DNA from: Granulicella rosea
GTDB taxonomy: Bacteria; Acidobacteriota; Terriglobia; Terriglobales; Acidobacteriaceae
Length of the DNA stretch: 32,895 nt
Reading direction: 5' to 3'
NCBI RefSeq assembly: GCF_900188085.1
Contig: NZ_FZOU01000018.1
Span: 1 to 32,895 of the forward strand
Shown here: one piece after another, positions 16,044-25,900 of the stretch
Layout: the number at the start of each line of letters is the position of its first letter
Position numbering within the stretch: the first letter of the stretch is position 1
Translations under genes and position numbers: made by a program
Notes under the pieces: generated by a model
What the model was told of the DNA's origin: nothing
What the model saw: the letters and a program-made list of their open reading frames with translations, nothing else
The model's database searches: none

Positions 16044-16843
16044 GCTGGCAATGGGTATCCTTGCGGATCGACCTGATTGGTCGAGAGCGATAAGGCCTCC
16101 GCCGCGGCGAGCCACTTTGCATTGGCCCAGAGTCTCTCGCCACCGCCATAACGCCGCGAAAATTCAGCGATCGGCTGCGCTTCCTCTGCACGTATCTGCG
16201 ACGAGTAGAGCCCTGCGTTGGCGCGCTTGAAGCCGATAGGATCGATCCCCGCGTCATGGCAGAGCACCGGCGTCAGCGAGGTGCGATGCTCCTCTATCAG
16301 TCGACGCCGCACCTCATCAAGATCGGCGCGCGCGCCTTGCCTCGTCGCGTAGGGCAGGTCTTCATAAAAGGCGCATGGCAGATACGGGACAAGAGGTAGC
16401 GCGGCGTTGCGCGCAATGCAGTGATCGACATGTCGTCCAAGCGCAAGCGGCAACACCAGGGCAACATCCTCTTGATGAAGAAGGCGCTGCAGATGACCGC
16501 GTATCGCGGGGAGAGCTGCATCCGTTCCCGTCTCAAGCGTGGCGCAAACCTCGGAGCTGTGGCAGCCCAGCCGGATGGGCGAGTCGTCCAGATCCAGGTC
16601 GAACTTCGTTGCGCCGTGCATGACCTTCAGAAACGACTCGTCTTCCATGCGGCGAAGTCCAGAGACATAGTTCACGCGATCCTCCTCGCGGATGGATTCG
16701 ACATCCGCATAGGGCGCGTACAGCGAGCGAGTGAAGATGTTGACGATCTGAACTCGATGACCGCGGCCGAGCCAATGACGCATCGCGATGGACAAAGAGA
16801 ACGCAGCGTCGTCGCGGTGTGGAGAGATGACATATAGATCCAT
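16040..16843 (-). CDS. PIG-L / LmbE-family deacetylase
   Basis: 267 aa from the ATG at 16843 (MDLYVISPH); an in-frame start at 16894 adds 17 residues of low likelihood. The family opening is VISPHRDDAAFS (5-16), a variant of the usual PHPDDE: His9 and Asp12 remain as zinc ligands, but Pro is Arg10 and Glu is Ala13. The second metal motif is HVDH (138-141). Known members remove acetyl groups from GlcNAc-type moieties (GlcNAc-PI, MshB, teicoplanin-type glycans), so an N-acetyl sugar or amide substrate is expected. It is the first gene of a two-gene unit with the glycosyltransferase and diverges from the glycosyltransferase/UDP-galactopyranose-mutase gene across ~208 bp. Confidence 0.87.
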   Translation of the reverse strand: MDLYVISPHRDDAAFSLSIAMRHWLGRGHRVQIVNIFTRSLYAPYADVESIREEDRVNYVSGLRRMEDESFLKVMHGATKFDLDLDDSPIRLGCHSSEVCATLETGTDAALPAIRGHLQRLLHQEDVALVLPLALGRHVDHCIARNAALPLVPYLPCAFYEDLPYATRQGARADLDEVRRRLIEEHRTSLTPVLCHDAGIDPIGFKRANAGLYSSQIRAEEAQPIAEFSRRYGGGERLWANAKWLAAAEALSLSTNQVDPQGYPLPA

Positions 16844-17051
16844 GCTGTTGAGGTCTCTGTTACTTACGAATCGTTCAATCGCGGCTTGAATCACTCGGCC
16901 AAGTTTGTGATGCGGAGCATGACGGATCGGTTAGTCGGGATACTTTCTTATTTCCGTTCGTCCCTGCTATCCAACGTGCTGCGGGCTTTGCACATCACAC
17001 GCTAAACCAAGCACGCATTATTTCGATACCGATGTAACCCAGAGGCCATCC

Positions 17052-19466
17052 TTGCAGAGCGACTCAAGACCGGAACAAAATATCCTTCAGGACTCGTGCG
17101 CGGAACCGTCCGTCGTTCGTAGCGTCGATCTACTCTGCTTCAGCCACCTGCGGTGGCGCTTCGTCACGCAGCGGCCTCAACACCTGCTCACTCGGTGCGC
17201 GCGCGACCGGCGTACGTTCTTCTGGGAAGAGCCTTACTGGGATGCGGATGACAATGGCGACGGTACGCCGACGCTTGAAGTGATGCAGGAACAGGCGCAG
17301 CTTTGGGTGCTGCGTCCACATCTGCCGCGCGCGGGCAACGCCGATGACATGCTGCGCAGCCTGCTCGCGAAGTTTCTCGAAGAGTTCAAGCTGGAGCGCT
17401 ACGTGCGTTGGTATTACACGCCGATGGCGCTGGGCTTCACCCAGGAGTTACAACCGGAAGCGACGGTCTACGACTGCATGGATGAGTTGAGCGGCTTTCT
17501 CGGCGCGCCGCCTGAGCTACAGGAACGCGAGCGGCAGCTCTTCGCGCAAGCCGACGTTGTCTTCACCGGAGGCATGAGCCTCTATGAGAGCAAACGCAAA
17601 CAGCATGCCAACGTCCATGCGTTTCCAAGTTCGATCGATGTCTCCCACTTTGCGCAGGCGCAGACGATACAGAACGATCCCAACGATCAGTCGGAGATCT
17701 CTCATCCGCGTGCAGGCTTCTTCGGCGTGCTCGATGAACGATTCGACAAGGACCTGCTGGCGCAGCTTGCGGAGCTCTGTCCGCACGTTCAATTCATTCT
17801 GATCGGCCCGGTGGTCAAGATCGATCCTGCCTCTCTGCCGCAGGCCGATAACATTCACTACCTCGGCGCGAAAAGCTACATGGAGTTGCCCGCGTATCTC
17901 GCGGGGTGGGATGTGGCTCTGCTTCCTTTTGCTCTGAATGAAGCAACCCGGTATATCTCGCCGACAAAGACGCCGGAGTATCTCGCGGCGGGCAAGCCCG
18001 TTGTTTCTACACCCATTCACGATGTGATCTCCGGATATGGAAACGCCGGTCTGGTCGCGATCGCTCATGACGCACAAGAGTTCGCGGACGCCATTCAGCA
18101 TGCGCTCCAGCCTCAACCTGACGCATGGCGGACGGCGGTTGCCGAGCAGCTTGCGACAGGTTCGTGGGATAAGACCTGGGCCGCGATGTGGCGTGAGATC
18201 GAACGCGTACGCGAGCGTTCCGCGCAGTACAAGACGCAGTATGTCAGCCCGCTACGGGTGACTCCAGTCGAGATGCATTCCCTCACCCGCCGCACGATGC
18301 GGCCCGTTCGCGGCGAGAGCTACGACTACCTCGTTGTGGGCGCGGGCCTGGCGGGCGGCGTTCTCGCGGAGCGCCTCGCCAACGACATGGACAAACGCGT
18401 TCTGATCGTCGATAAACGCGATCATATCGGCGGCAATACATTCGACTATTACGATGCCGCCGGCATTCTGGTCCATAAGTATGGACCACATATCTTCCAT
18501 ACGAATTCCACGGAAGTCATGCAATATCTATCGCAGTTTACGAGCTGGAGGAACTACGAGCATCGCGTGCTCGCTCAGGTCGACGGTCAACTCCTGCCCA
18601 TCCCCATCAATATCGACACCATCGAACGTATGTATAACCTGTCTTTGGATGGCGACGGCATGCAGCAGTTCCTGGCAGCGCGCGCCGAAGCCGGCCGCAC
18701 CATTCGAACGTCTGAAGATATCGTCGTGAGCCGCGTGGGCCGCGAGCTTTACGAGAAGTTCTTCCGCAACTACACACGCAAGCAATGGGGACTCGATCCT
18801 TCGGAGCTGGACGCCTCGGTGGCCGGACGCATCCCCGTTCGGCACAACCGCGACGATCGCTATTTCACCGATACCTATCAGGCCATGCCGCTGCATGGCT
18901 TCACGCGCATGTTCGAACGCATGCTGGATTCGAAGCGCATCACGATCCGTACCGGCGTGGCGTATCAGGACGTCGCGCATGCTTACCCGAACGCGAAGGT
19001 CATCTTCACGGGACCGGTCGATGAGTACTTCGACTACAGGTTCGGCGCACTTCCCTACCGCTCGCTTGAGTTCAAACATGAGACCCATGACCGGGAACGT
19101 TTTCAGGCTGCGCCGGTTGTGAACTATCCCAACGATCAGGCTTACACGCGCATCACGGAGTTCAAATATCTCACGGGCCAGGTATCCCCCAGGACGAGCA
19201 TCGTCTATGAGTATCCAAAGGCTGAGGGCGATCCTTACTATCCCATCCCGCGGCCTCGGAATATGGCGCTCTATGCGAAGTACAAGGAACTTGCCGACCG
19301 TAAGAGCGAGGTAACCTTCGTCGGGCGCCTTGCAACGTACAAGTACTACAACATGGATCAGGTGGTGGCCCAGGCTCTGACGACGTATCGCAGGATCTCC
19401 GAGCAGGAGCGAAAGCTAGCGGTTGCGCCTGTGCGCCCGTTGGCGCTCACAGCGACGGCGGTCTGA
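17052..19466 (+). CDS. glf: Glycosyltransferase / UDP-galactopyranose mutase fusion protein
   Basis: 804 aa from a TTG at 17052 with AGAGG 6 nt upstream; no in-frame ATG occurs before residue 79, which would cut into the domain. Residues ~24-390 are a GT-B-type glycosyltransferase: LLCFSHLRWRFVTQRPQHLL, AGFFGVLDERFD, and a donor-site block ISPTKTPEYLAAGKPVVST (302-320). Residues ~424-785 are UDP-galactopyranose mutase: FAD-binding YLVVGAGLAGGVLAERL (GxGxxG at 430-435), IVDKRDHIGGNTFDY, KYGPHIFHT, FRNYTRKQWG, and the C-terminal FVGRLATYKYYNMDQV. The mutase converts UDP-Galp to UDP-Galf with reduced FAD, and the fused transferase may use that donor. The symbol applies to the mutase half only. 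It diverges from the PIG-L gene. Confidence 0.92.
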   Translation: MQSDSRPEQNILQDSCAEPSVVRSVDLLCFSHLRWRFVTQRPQHLLTRCARDRRTFFWEEPYWDADDNGDGTPTLEVMQEQAQLWVLRPHLPRAGNADDMLRSLLAKFLEEFKLERYVRWYYTPMALGFTQELQPEATVYDCMDELSGFLGAPPELQERERQLFAQADVVFTGGMSLYESKRKQHANVHAFPSSIDVSHFAQAQTIQNDPNDQSEISHPRAGFFGVLDERFDKDLLAQLAELCPHVQFILIGPVVKIDPASLPQADNIHYLGAKSYMELPAYLAGWDVALLPFALNEATRYISPTKTPEYLAAGKPVVSTPIHDVISGYGNAGLVAIAHDAQEFADAIQHALQPQPDAWRTAVAEQLATGSWDKTWAAMWREIERVRERSAQYKTQYVSPLRVTPVEMHSLTRRTMRPVRGESYDYLVVGAGLAGGVLAERLANDMDKRVLIVDKRDHIGGNTFDYYDAAGILVHKYGPHIFHTNSTEVMQYLSQFTSWRNYEHRVLAQVDGQLLPIPINIDTIERMYNLSLDGDGMQQFLAARAEAGRTIRTSEDIVVSRVGRELYEKFFRNYTRKQWGLDPSELDASVAGRIPVRHNRDDRYFTDTYQAMPLHGFTRMFERMLDSKRITIRTGVAYQDVAHAYPNAKVIFTGPVDEYFDYRFGALPYRSLEFKHETHDRERFQAAPVVNYPNDQAYTRITEFKYLTGQVSPRTSIVYEYPKAEGDPYYPIPRPRNMALYAKYKELADRKSEVTFVGRLATYKYYNMDQVVAQALTTYRRISEQERKLAVAPVRPLALTATAV

Positions 19467-19651
19467 CAGGGTGCGATGGCGACTCCATCCGGCAAGAGGA
19501 ACGGAGCAGCTAGCTCTCGAGAGACCCCATCCAACGATCCGCTCTGAGACGGACGCCTTCTGAAAGCAGCTTTCGGGGCGATCGACGGTCGACGCAATCG
19601 CAAGCGAAACCACATCGTGGCATGATAGATTGGCTCGTTGTGGAGACCGTG

Positions 19652-21673
19652 ATGCCAGTGTTTCGGGAAGACCGTCCAGTAGCCCCAGCCTCGCAGCGGG
19701 GACAGGTCTACGGCTTCGGTCCGTTTCGTCTGGACGGGGGAAATCGGCTGCTCACGCGCGAGCAGGAGCCGCTTGCTCTGCCGGCCCGCGCCTTCGACAC
19801 GCTTCTCGCCCTGGTCCAGCGTCCCGGCCAGCTCGTCACCAAGACGGAGTTGTTGAATATCGTCTGGGCGGACTCGTTCGTCGAAGAGTCCAACCTCACG
19901 GTAGCGATCTCCACCCTGCGCCGCGTCCTCGGCGAAGACCCCCAGGATCGAAAGTATATCCAGACTGTCTCGGGCCGCGGATACCGGTTTATCAGCCCCG
20001 TGGCGCAGATTGCGATTACGGAGCCGGACAGGCTGCCCGCGCCGGCGCCAGAGTCCCGCGTCGTGGATCTGTCGCCGGTGGATCTCTCGCCGGTGGAGGC
20101 GAGCGAAGCGCGGAGCGCGGCTGGCGCTCTCTCCGGGCCTCCGTCCGGATCGCCCGTTGAGCAGGTCGCTCCGGTCCGAGCCGCCGCGCCGCAACAGGAC
20201 GCTCGGCCGCATCGCTCCCGAACGGCCTGGGCCCTCGCCGCCTGTCTCCTCGTCGCCGGGCTGCTGGGCGGTACGGCGTGGCGCGTCCACAAGGCGCGCG
20301 CAGCCAGCTTCCACATCGCGTCGCTCGTCGTCCTGCCGATGTCCGGCAGCGGGGTGAACGACGAAGAGCTGATGGGCATGACCGACGCCATGATCGGCCA
20401 GTTGGGCAACATGGTTCCGGTGCGGCCGCTCAGCTCCGTGCTCAAGTACACCGCGGCTTCGAACGACGTGCAGGCAGCCGGCCGGGAGCAGCAGGCCGAC
20501 GCGGTCATCACGGCGCGCGTCACGCAGAACGCCGCCGGCTCCGCCCTCGAGGTCGAACTGCGGCGCACCGGCGACGGGCAGCTCCTGTGGTCGCACTCCT
20601 ATCGCGACGCCAGCGACCGGATCGCGCGGATTCAGTCCGCGGCCGATCGGGATCTCACCGCCGAGCTGCGCAAGCTGGTGGTCGACCCTCCGGCCAGCGT
20701 CCCGCCCGCGCCCAGGGCGTTGGTCGATCCCGCCGCCTATCAGCTTTATCTGCGTGGCCGCTACTTCTGGAACCGCCGCACCGAAGACGGCCTGCGCCAC
20801 AGCATCGAGTGCTTCCGCCAGAGCATTCAGGCCGATCCCAACTATGCCCCGGCCTATGCCGGCCTCGCCGATTCGTATGCGCTGCTGGCCTCGTTCTCGG
20901 TCGAGAGCGGCAAGACGGCGAACCCCGATGCGCGCGCCGCCGCCCTCAGCGCCATCCATCTCGATCCCACGCTCGCCGAACCCCACGCATCGCTGGGCAT
21001 GATCTATTTCTTCACCGACTGGAACGGTCCGGCGGCGGAGCAGGAGTTCGAACGCGCCATCGCGCTCAACCCGAACTACGCCACCGCGCACCACTGGTAC
21101 GCGCTCGATCTCGCCGCGATGGGCCGCTTCCCGCAGGCGCTCTACGAGGTCCATCGCGCGCAGGCGCTCGATCCGCTGTCGCTCATCATCGGCACCAACG
21201 TCGGCTGGATCGAATACCTCGATCGCCGCAACGGGGAAGCCATCGCCGAGTATCGCAAGGTGCTCGAACTCGACCCATCCTTCGTTCGCGCGCGCACCCG
21301 TCTGGGAATCGCCGAGATTCGCGGCGGCGATATGGCCGCCGCCATCAAGGATCTGCAGATCGCCGAGAAGGAGTCGGGCGACCCATACGTCAGCGGCCTG
21401 CTCGGCGAGGCGTTGGCGCGGGGCGGACACACGGCCGCGGCGGAGAAGATCCTCGCCGAACTGCAGGCGCGCTCGGCGTCGAAGTACGTCCCGCCGTTCG
21501 CGCTGGCGCTGGTCTACCTCGGCCTCGACCGGCGTGCCGAGGCGATCAAGGCGCTGGAGCGATCGGTCGAAGACCGCTCTACTTCAATGGTCTACGCCAA
21601 GATCGACCCATCGCTCGACGAGCTGCGCAAAGACCCGGAGTTCGCGAAGATCGTGGCGAAGATGCGGTTTTAG
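19652..21673 (+). CDS. ToxR/CadC-like transmembrane regulator with TPR repeats
   Basis: 673 aa from the ATG at 19652, with GGAG 6 nt upstream; an ATG at 19622 adds 10 residues without a ribosome site. Residues ~18-118 are an OmpR/PhoB-type winged helix: FGPFRLDGGNRLL, LPARAFDTLLALVQRPGQLV, ESNLTVAISTLRRVLGED, YIQTVSGRGYRF. A Pro/Ser-rich linker leads to one membrane span (~193-210, WALAACLLVAGLLGGTAW). The extracytoplasmic part has a FlgO/TolB-like alpha/beta domain (~220-345) and about eight TPR-like helical pairs (~358-665). DNA binding inside and TPR-based sensing or docking outside is the expected arrangement. No phospho-acceptor domain is present, so it is a one-component regulator. Targets are unknown; the adjacent minus-strand receptor module is a possibility. 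Confidence 0.85.
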   Translation: MPVFREDRPVAPASQRGQVYGFGPFRLDGGNRLLTREQEPLALPARAFDTLLALVQRPGQLVTKTELLNIVWADSFVEESNLTVAISTLRRVLGEDPQDRKYIQTVSGRGYRFISPVAQIAITEPDRLPAPAPESRVVDLSPVDLSPVEASEARSAAGALSGPPSGSPVEQVAPVRAAAPQQDARPHRSRTAWALAACLLVAGLLGGTAWRVHKARAASFHIASLVVLPMSGSGVNDEELMGMTDAMIGQLGNMVPVRPLSSVLKYTAASNDVQAAGREQQADAVITARVTQNAAGSALEVELRRTGDGQLLWSHSYRDASDRIARIQSAADRDLTAELRKLVVDPPASVPPAPRALVDPAAYQLYLRGRYFWNRRTEDGLRHSIECFRQSIQADPNYAPAYAGLADSYALLASFSVESGKTANPDARAAALSAIHLDPTLAEPHASLGMIYFFTDWNGPAAEQEFERAIALNPNYATAHHWYALDLAAMGRFPQALYEVHRAQALDPLSLIIGTNVGWIEYLDRRNGEAIAEYRKVLELDPSFVRARTRLGIAEIRGGDMAAAIKDLQIAEKESGDPYVSGLLGEALARGGHTAAAEKILAELQARSASKYVPPFALALVYLGLDRRAEAIKALERSVEDRSTSMVYAKIDPSLDELRKDPEFAKIVAKMRF

Positions 21674-21708
21674 TGTCGTGTGCAGCAGATTGCCTTGGGT
21701 ACATCGCA

Positions 21709-21747
21709 CCCTCCCAAAATGCCTGTCATCGCTGAGCGTAGCGAAGC
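21709..21747 (+). repeat. Interspersed repeat, copy A (partial)
   Basis: CCCTCCCAAAATGCCTGTCATC followed by GCTGAGCGTAGCGAAG matches copy B 71 bp further on, with one extra G and then divergence after GCGAAG. It lies in the 201-bp convergent gap between the TPR regulator and the hydrolase. Confidence 0.75.
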
Positions 21748-21779
21748 CACAGCTTCATCCCGCGGCCCGGCGCCGGCAG

Positions 21780-21856
21780 CCCTCCCAAAATGCCTGTCAT
21801 CCTGAGCGTAGCGAAGGACCTGCGTTTGCCTTTGTCGTTGCTTGTTTTTGCCGTAC
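21780..21856 (+). repeat. Interspersed repeat, copy B
   Basis: The core CCTGTCATCCTGAGCG and TAGCGAAGGACCTGC is followed by a T-rich tract (TTTGCC, TTGTCGTTG) that ends in CCGTAC. The same order recurs in copy C about 5.5 kb away, in the same orientation. TCCTGAGCG/CGAAGGA can form an imperfect hairpin. The element ends 18 bp beyond the stop codon of the minus-strand hydrolase gene, so it would lie in that gene's 3' untranslated RNA. I recall this kind of GTCATCCTGAGCGAAGCGAAGG element as common in Acidobacteria genomes; a genome count would confirm it. Confidence 0.8.
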
Positions 21857-21874
21857 ACCGAAACGCAATCCAGG

Positions 21875-22939
21875 TTAAGGCTTCGTCGTACCCTGCGTCG
21901 GACAGCGACCCACACCGAACAGCGCATACAAACCGCACGGCGAGTTGAACATCTTGTCGCCGTCATGCTCGACGCCTTCGACATCCCAAAGCCGCTGAGT
22001 CAGCGCCTGGTGACGCCCCATCAGGTAGCGGAAGTAGTTGTGCCCGCGCACATAGCGGTACGCGCCCTCATCCTCCGCCGAGCAGGTCTTGTCGAGCGCC
22101 GGATGATTCGGATCGGTGTCCTTCGTCCCCAGCAGATAGATGACATCGCGCGTGATGAACCGCGTCTCCAGGTTCGCGAACGAAGCGTCGCCGACGTAAG
22201 GCGGCGGATTCTCCGTCCCATACTTCCAGTGGTTGTACTTGCCGAAACACGTCTTGCGTGGCAGACCGAAGCTCCCATCTTCAAGCGGCCGCTCCGGCGA
22301 AAAATAGACATACGAAGACGGATTGGCGACCACATAGCGCGTCGCAATGCCCAGCGCGGCAAGCCGCTCCGGCGCCTTGCCGACGACCGCATACCGCTGC
22401 ACAACCTGTCCGCCGCCCGAGTGTCCCGCAATGACCACGGTCTTGAGATTGGGAAAGATCCTCCGGTCGGCGAGATGGTTCAGAATCGCGTCGATCGTGT
22501 CGAACGACGAGATGGCGGCCGGAGCCGTCGCATCGTCCCCGCCCATCCAGGCCTCGGGCGCCCAGCGCAGCGTGCTCGGCGCCAGGTGAAACGCATCCAC
22601 ATCCTGCTGACCGAGAAACTGCGGCGTAATCAGCAGCGTTGCGTCGCCCGCCTTCGCCGTCGCGATCGCCTTCTGGCCGGAGAGGTTGTACTCATCCGCA
22701 TTGCGCAGCTTGCCGTGAAAGACGAGCAACGCCCGCGTCACATTGGGCAGCGGACGCGACCAGTCGGCCGAAACATAGAGCGGTAGCACCGCGCTGGCGC
22801 CGCCCTTGTCCACGTGGATCTCGGACGGCGCAATCGCCTTGACCGGCACGGCGCTGCTGGTCGTATCGGTCGATTGCGCGGCCAGCACGGCGGTCGCAGC
22901 CAAGGCGCTCAAAACGAGGAGGAGAGTCTTCTTATACAT
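21875..22939 (-). CDS. Exported alpha/beta-hydrolase
   Basis: 354 aa from the ATG at 22939, with TAGAGG 6 nt upstream. The reading frame stays open a further ~400 bp upstream, but that part overlaps the preceding gene. Residues 1-21 are a Sec signal peptide (MYKKTLLLVLSALAATAVLAA). The alpha/beta-hydrolase fold shows LLVFHGKLRNADEY (71-84, oxyanion region), the nucleophile elbow AGHSGGG (171-177, Ser174), an acid in LGTKDTD (Asp274 or Asp276), and a His in VEGVEHDGDKM (His325). Several Cys in the C-terminal half could form disulfides in the periplasm. The substrate is unknown; an ester or a short polymer is plausible. It starts 8 bp after the NHL/Ig gene stop and is thus the distal gene of that operon. 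Confidence 0.83.
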   Translation of the reverse strand: MYKKTLLLVLSALAATAVLAAQSTDTTSSAVPVKAIAPSEIHVDKGGASAVLPLYVSADWSRPLPNVTRALLVFHGKLRNADEYNLSGQKAIATAKAGDATLLITPQFLGQQDVDAFHLAPSTLRWAPEAWMGGDDATAPAAISSFDTIDAILNHLADRRIFPNLKTVVIAGHSGGGQVVQRYAVVGKAPERLAALGIATRYVVANPSSYVYFSPERPLEDGSFGLPRKTCFGKYNHWKYGTENPPPYVGDASFANLETRFITRDVIYLLGTKDTDPNHPALDKTCSAEDEGAYRYVRGHNYFRYLMGRHQALTQRLWDVEGVEHDGDKMFNSPCGLYALFGVGRCPTQGTTKP

Positions 22940-22947
22940 GGCAACCT

Positions 22948-25900
22948 CTACTGTACGGTGAGCGTGAACGGAATGGTTTGCAGGGCCGTCGAACCGGAGC
23001 TGACGGTGACGTTGAACGGATAGGTTCCGACCGCCTGCTGCGTATTGGCGACGCTCGAACCGCAGCCGGAGAGCGCGCCGGAGATCAGTCCCGCCGCAAG
23101 CGCGAACATCAGCAGCCGGGGCAGCATCTTCCGCCTGCGCGCAGCAAGCAGCAGGCTCGCAACAAACAGGCCGGCGAAGACAGGACGCCGCGAAGCCGGA
23201 CCGGCCGGCGGCTCCTCCAGCACCGCCGAGGCGCCCGAGTTCGAAACAAGCAGGGTCACGCTCTGCGGCCCACTCAGTCCGGCCAGCCCCAGCGTCGAAG
23301 GCGTAAACGTGCAGCCGATCTTCGCCGGCAGACCGGTGCATGCGAAGCTCAGCGTATCCGTCCGTCCGCCGGGGTTGACGGTGAAGAAGCTTTGCGCCTC
23401 CTGGTAGTTATGCGGAAAGGTCAGTGCGGTGGCCGACGCGGAGACCCCGAAGGCAGCCGCAACCGTGATCGAGATCGCAGCCGAGGTGACCGGCGAAAAC
23501 GCCGTATCCCCCGAGTACACAGCCGTCACCGCGTCCACACCGAGCGCCAGCGCCGAGGTCGTCAGGCTCGCCGCACCGTTGCTGACCGTGGCGGTCCCGA
23601 GCGAGCTCGTGCCGCTCAGAAAATTCACCGTCCCGGTCGGCGTACCAACGCTTGACGACAAGGTCACGGACAGGACGACCGGCGTTCCGGCGTAGGTCGA
23701 CGTCGTGCTGGCGGCGAGCGTAATCGCCGGGGTGGCCGGCGTCACGGTCAGGGTTCCGTTGACGAGGGTGAAGCTGTAGTTGCCGGCGGCAAGCGTGCCC
23801 GCCGCGATGGTGATGGGATAGCTGCCCTGCGGCGAGGTGGCGGTTGCCGCCGAGGTCTCCGTCGGCGCGCCGGTCGTCGCCGACGCCTGCGTATCGCCGT
23901 TGACGAAGCCGTTGATCGTATACGTGAAGCTGGGGTTCGCCGTGCCGAACTGCCGCGACACATTCGCCGCCGTCACGGTCAGCACCGCCTTGGCGATCGT
24001 CACCGCCTGCGCGGTCGAGGCGCTCGCCGCGTAGTTGATCCCGGCCGGCGTGAAGACCGCCGTGATCGACAGCGCGCCTGCCGGTGGAACGATGGCCGCC
24101 GAGGCGATCCCGCCCGCGCCGACGCTGGCCGTGCCGAGCGTCGTCGTCCCGTTCAGGAAGGCGACGGTTCCGGTCGTGGGCGTCGTCGCCGCGCCCTTGA
24201 CCGTCGCGGTGAAGGTCAGCGAGGCGCCGTAGGTCGCACTGGTTGCGCTGACCGTGAAGGTCGTGGACGTGGACTCGGCGGTATTGGTGCCGGTAAGCGT
24301 CAATCCGGGTGCGTTGGTGGCGTTGCCGCTGAAGCCCACGTTGTCGGTAAACGTGCCGGCGGTCGCGGACGAGAACGTCGCATTGAGGTTGCAGATCGTC
24401 CCCACGGCGAGCGTGCCGCTGCAGCCGCCGGTCGTCGCCGCCGCGACCGTGAAGTGGGTCGTATCCGAGTTCGTCAGGAACGGCGAAGCGGGAACGAAGG
24501 CCGCATTGCCCGACGAGGTCAACGTGAACGCTGTGCTCGCGGGGCTGGCGGTGAAAGTGTAGCTGGCGACCGCGCGATTCAACGTCAGCACGCCCGGCTT
24601 GCCCGAGTCCGCGATGGCGATGTTTCCCTTGGCGTCGAGCGCGACCGCGCGCGGTGTGGCGAGCCCGCTGGCGACCGCGACCGGCGTCGCCGAGCCCGCG
24701 GGATACTCGTTCAACGCCGCGCCCGAGAACAGAAACAGATCGCCCGCCGCGTCGACCGCCAGGCCATTGCTCGCGACCGTCGCCACGACCGTCTGCACGC
24801 CGGCCGGCGTCAGCCGCAGCACACGCGCGTTGCCCGTGTCCGCGACGTAGAGGTTGCCGAAGCCGTCGGCCGCGACCGCCTGCGGACCCGAAAGACCCGT
24901 GAAGGAAACCGTCGCGGTTGCCAGGACGCCGTTCGGCGAGACCGTGACGACCGAGTTCGCGCCGGTGTTCGCGATCAGCAGGTTGCCGTTCATGTCGAAC
25001 GCCAGCCCGTGCGGCGCGTTCAGGCCGGAGACCAGCGTAAAGGCGCTTGCGCCGCTGATCGGAATCTCCCGCACCGTGTTCGCGGTGGAGTCCGCGACGA
25101 AGAGGTTGCCCGCTCCATCGACCGCTACGCCCGAAGGCGCGGTGAAGCCGGTGGCGAGCGTCGTCGGTGTGGCGCCAGCGTAGCGGATGAGCGACTTCGA
25201 AGCCAGGTCGGAGACAAGAATCAGACCCGCATTGTCGATCGCGACTCCCGCAGGCTGCAGGGTCGTCCCAAGCGAGACCGTTGTGGCCGGGTCGACATTC
25301 AGCGCGGCGCCCAGGCCGTTGCCGCTCAGCATCTCGCTGCCCACTGCCGCGCCAAGAGTTACCGCTCCGGTCCGCAGACCGGGATGCGTCGGGTTGAACG
25401 CGACATTGGCCGCGCAGGTGGCGCCGCTCACCGCCGCCAGCGCGCAGGTGCTGGTCCCGGTCAGCGAGAACTCCGCCGTCGTGGTCGAAGGGACCGTCGC
25501 GCTGGATGCGGAGTTGAAGGTGAAGGCCACCATCTGCGCCGCTGAAGCCCCGCCGGTCGTGGTCGCCGCGAACGGCGCCGCATAGCTGTACCTCTGCACC
25601 ACGCTGTTGGTCGAGTCGCCGAAGTAGAGATTCCCCGCTGTATCCACCGCGACGTCGCCGCGTGGCGCGGTCAGCCTGGACTGCGTCGCCGGGCATCCGT
25701 CGCCGAAGGCGTTCGTCATGGTCGGTCCGGCGGCGAGTCCGTTGCAGTAAGCGCCAGCCGCCAGCGTCGTGGCGGGCGTCGAGCCCACGATGGCCGTCAG
25801 CGTGCCGGTGCTGGCGTAGACCTCGTAGATCACCGCGCGGTTGTAGTCGACGATGAACAGATTGCCCGAGCCATCCCCCGCGATTCCTTCGGCGGCAGTG

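Noticed and set aside
19358..21430. 690-codon minus-strand frame opposite the TPR regulator
   Set aside because: Arg/Gly/Asp-rich shadow that also runs through an intergenic gap; the plus-strand winged-helix/TPR protein is clear.
21709..21856. Possible CRISPR-like spaced repeats
   Set aside because: Only two or three unequal copies, no uniform spacer length, no cas genes; better explained as an interspersed repeat family.
22940..23341. Upstream extension of the alpha/beta-hydrolase frame to 488 codons
   Set aside because: It overlaps the 3' end of the NHL/Ig gene and lacks a signal peptide, whereas the ATG at 22939 has both a ribosome site and a clean signal peptide.
23408..25696. 762-codon minus-strand frame in another register of the NHL/Ig gene
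   Set aside because: The translation is Arg/Gly/Asp-rich low-complexity repeat, the out-of-frame image of the NHL and Ig repeats.
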